A stretch of DNA of 64,000 nucleotides, from NCBI GenBank assembly GCA_041660385.1, contig JBAZWJ010000009.1, positions 1 to 64,000 of the forward strand, in the 5' to 3' direction. Under the pieces are notes generated by a model. That model was given only the letters and a program-made list of their open reading frames with translations. It searched no databases and had not been told where the DNA came from. This DNA comes from DYJE01 sp041660385 (GTDB taxonomy: Bacteria > Desulfobacterota > Desulfobacteria > Desulfobacterales > Desulfolunaceae). Numbering within the stretch: the stretch's first letter is position 1; every line of letters begins with the position of its first letter. Both the position numbers and the translations under genes were made by a program. Shown one piece after another: positions 61,735 to 64,000 of the stretch.

Positions 61735-64000
61735 CTATTTAAGAAGAATAAGCCTAAGCGCATCAAGGCGTAATATAGTCCTGTCCAAACAGCATCGCAA
61801 TTCTTCAATTTCATTTGCCATCATTACAATTTCCTCCTCCCGGATTGAGGGGTTTACCTTTTTCAGGTTTATTAATCGTTGAAACTCGGATTGCATGGCC
61901 GTTTCCATTTTGTTGACTGATGCGTCTATAATGGCATGGGCCAGTGGGTCTGCTGCGGCCTGAGCCTGTTGTAGAAGGCCGGGAAGAAGATCCCCTGATA
62001 TAACCTGATTTTCGACCAGCCATGTTCCTGGAAGTGATTCAAGACAGGTTGAAAAGAGATCAGAAGAATAGTCACGGGTCAGATCGTGGCCAGAATGATC
62101 CACAACAACCCGTACAGGCTTGTCAGGAAGGAAACGGTCAATATGCAATGAACGTGGTGCCACGCATTCAGGGACAAAATACGCTTCAAGGAGAATCCCT
62201 TTTTTCCCGGAATCATGCCACACAGCAAGACAACTGTTGCCCTGTTCGGACCCTAACAGGAGCTCAACAGCCCCGGTCACCATGGGATGATCCTGACTTA
62301 GAAAATCTATGTCTTCGCGGTTAAGAGCCGTTTGTCTGTCAAAGGTAACCATCAGGGTGGTTTTGTTGGATGCAGGAACGGGAAACCCAGAGCATTTCAT
62401 GGAATTAAATCTTAACCGGTAAGTGCGATACCCCGCCTCATCCGTTGTGATACCATAATAATCAAACAGGTTCAGCATAAAATCGTCAATCTTCCGGCTT
62501 TGGTCCAGGGCTATGATTTCATTGATCAGGGAGGCTGCAACACCGGATTTGAACGAGTTCATTTCGAGCAACCTGTCACGTCCGTTTTCCAATTGTCCGG
62601 AAAGTGTTTGGCTATAGTTCCGGGTTTCCTCAACAAGTGAATGTAAAGCCGGTTCGTCTGGTGTTTCGTTTGCTGTTTGCAGATGGACAAGGTCGATTAT
62701 ACGGTTGCAGAATTTTTTATAACTGTGGTGAACCCCCCGGACATTGTTTTCAAACAAGCCAAGGCCTTTGCTGTACCAGTTTACCAGAATCTCCGAAGCG
62801 CTGTTTTTAAGATAGGGGACATGGATTTGAATTTTTTCGGTTTGGCCTATTCTGTCCAGCCGTCCAATGCGCTGTTCCATAAGTTCAGGGTTTAACGGGA
62901 GGTCGAATAATACAAGGTGATGTGCAAACTGGAAATTCCTTCCCTCGCTGCCGATTTCAGAACAAATCATCAGTTGAGCCCCGTTTTTCTCAGAAAACCA
63001 GGCGGCACTCCGATCCCTTTGGATGAGGGTCATTCGTTCATTGAAAAGACCGATTTTTATATTTATCTGTTGTTTCAATGCCGACTCGATCCCAAGGGTT
63101 TTGATGATGGATCGACAGATAACCAATACTTTTTCACCTTTGAACCTGTGCAGAAGATCAACCAGAAAGGTTATTCTTGGATCATTGGAATAATTGCAGG
63201 GTGTCCCGTCATCAACGCCTTCAATATCGGCCATGAGTTCCTGATCTGCATTCCGTATACTGTCCGGCGAACCTGTTAACGGGTATAGATGTTCACGTCG
63301 TCCGGGAAACCCTTTGATGGTTGCCCTGGTATTTCGGAATATAATTCGTCCCGTACCATGTTGATCGAGCAGTTCATCTATCAGTTGTTTTTTATTCTGT
63401 TGGGTGCCGTGAAGAAGTTTGCTGAATCTGAGCATCGTCTGTTCAGAATTGCCGGAAAGACGAAAAAGTGTTGAGGATAAATCCTTTTTTGTAAGGGGTT
63501 TTTCTTGATTTATTCTGTCAATAAATTCAGCAATATCCTGGTAATGGCGTGTCCTGTTCAGATAGTCATCAAAACAATAATACCGTGCAGGATCAAGAAG
63601 ACGAAGATGGGCAAAATGGATTCGTTCACCCAATTGTTCCGGGGTTGCCGTTAACAGCATCATGCCTTTGCTTTTTTGCCCAAGGCTTTCAACAAACAGG
63701 TAGTCGGGGCTGTTTTCAACAAGGTGATGAGCCTCATCCACCACAAGCATATCCCACCCTGCGGCAAGGATTTGTTCTTTTCTGCGCGGTTCCTGAGCAA
63801 AGTTTACACTGCAAATACCAAGCTGATCCTCCAGAAAAGGATTTACGCTCAAATCGATTTGTTCTGCATCCATGCAGTAGTCTGCATTAAAAATTCTGAA
63901 TAAAAGACTGAATTTTCGCCATAATTCCACAAACCATTGGTTCACAAGCGAGTCGGGAACAAGAATAAGAACCCGGCCAATGCGCTCACACAAAAGAAGC
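61735..64000 (-). CDS. rapA: RapA-like SNF2-family helicase (partial, N-terminus outside window)
   Basis: The C-terminal 755 residues of a large SWI2/SNF2 ATPase like RapA, which binds RNA polymerase and helps it recycle. Visible helicase motifs are VLILVPDSLVNQWFVEL (motif Ia), VVDEAHHL (II), LLTATP (III), IGSEGRNFQFAHHLVLFDLPLNPELMEQRIGRLDRIGQ in parts (V-VI), followed by the RapA C-terminal region. The Walker A segment lies beyond the window. RIGRVLILVPDSL at the edge and the order of motifs make the family clear; a phage or restriction-associated SNF2 protein is a less likely alternative. Confidence 0.88.
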   Translation of the reverse strand, partial: LLLCERIGRVLILVPDSLVNQWFVELWRKFSLLFRIFNADYCMDAEQIDLSVNPFLEDQLGICSVNFAQEPRRKEQILAAGWDMLVVDEAHHLVENSPDYLFVESLGQKSKGMMLLTATPEQLGERIHFAHLRLLDPARYYCFDDYLNRTRHYQDIAEFIDRINQEKPLTKKDLSSTLFRLSGNSEQTMLRFSKLLHGTQQNKKQLIDELLDQHGTGRIIFRNTRATIKGFPGRREHLYPLTGSPDSIRNADQELMADIEGVDDGTPCNYSNDPRITFLVDLLHRFKGEKVLVICRSIIKTLGIESALKQQINIKIGLFNERMTLIQRDRSAAWFSEKNGAQLMICSEIGSEGRNFQFAHHLVLFDLPLNPELMEQRIGRLDRIGQTEKIQIHVPYLKNSASEILVNWYSKGLGLFENNVRGVHHSYKKFCNRIIDLVHLQTANETPDEPALHSLVEETRNYSQTLSGQLENGRDRLLEMNSFKSGVAASLINEIIALDQSRKIDDFMLNLFDYYGITTDEAGYRTYRLRFNSMKCSGFPVPASNKTTLMVTFDRQTALNREDIDFLSQDHPMVTGAVELLLGSEQGNSCLAVWHDSGKKGILLEAYFVPECVAPRSLHIDRFLPDKPVRVVVDHSGHDLTRDYSSDLFSTCLESLPGTWLVENQVISGDLLPGLLQQAQAAADPLAHAIIDASVNKMETAMQSEFQRLINLKKVNPSIREEEIVMMANEIEELRCCLDRTILRLDALRLILLK

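Overview
The window looks like the chromosome of a Gram-negative anaerobe of the Desulfobacterales type (sulfate-reducing deltaproteobacteria). This rests on gene content, not on any search. It carries lipid A genes and several exported or outer-membrane proteins. It also has a four-subunit 2-oxoacid:ferredoxin oxidoreductase, an ADP-forming acyl-CoA synthetase, a three-gene Bacillus/Wolinella-type succinate dehydrogenase/fumarate reductase and cobamide genes. No rRNA operon, intact transposon, prophage or CRISPR array was seen.

Layout. 1-5.6 kb: lipid A operon (3' end of lpxD, then lpxA, lpxI, msbA) followed by a histidine-phosphatase-like gene and a lipoprotein hydrolase. 5.7-10.4 kb: DUF3015 protein, DUF4105 outer-membrane protein, ttcA, a small protein that I identify as a bacterial CULT domain (the thalidomide-binding fold of cereblon), and a HAD phosphatase. 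10.5-10.7 kb: tRNA-Arg and tRNA-His with promoter and terminator. 11-12.8 kb: cbiB plus a probable cobamide-remodelling cbiR. 12.9-20.6 kb: glnS, ispF, cysS, uvrB, uvrC. 20.6-23.4 kb: PilZ protein, HU, an AT-rich non-coding gap of nearly 0.8 kb, and trmJ. 23.5-32.1 kb: a TetR regulator with its palindromic operator, then sucC, sucD, sdhC, sdhA, sdhB, malic enzyme and a nitroreductase, i.e. central C4 metabolism.

32.2-39.5 kb is a coherent branched-chain-amino-acid/2-oxoacid module. It holds ilvE, the oxidoreductase genes (gamma, delta, alpha, beta), an ADP-forming acyl-CoA synthetase and a MerR-family regulator. The two divergent intergenic regions carry nearly identical 16-bp sites (TTGACGTWAACGTTAA), which ties the genes into one probable LiuR-like regulon. 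39.5-51 kb: a homologue of the tRNA-queuosine mannosyltransferase, a soluble Ser/Thr kinase beside a protein with a degenerate GGDEF domain, an enoyl-CoA hydratase-family protein, a SAM methyltransferase, trhA, a carboxylesterase, truC-like, a degenerate YchF-like NTPase and an outer-membrane barrel.

51.1-61.5 kb is a compositionally distinct, GC-rich island. A 940-residue sigma-54 activator is divergent from an operon preceded by a sequence that matches the sigma-54 consensus exactly (54095-54110). The operon encodes an SCP2 lipid carrier, an acyl-CoA ligase, two tandem Cys-rich DUF2148 proteins, an acyl-CoA dehydrogenase, an SCP-x-type thiolase and an NAD-dependent epimerase/dehydratase-family protein. 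The set reads as an uncharacterised inducible pathway for activating and degrading a lipid-like acid. Strong hairpins lie at both edges. The window ends inside a rapA-like SNF2 helicase on the minus strand.
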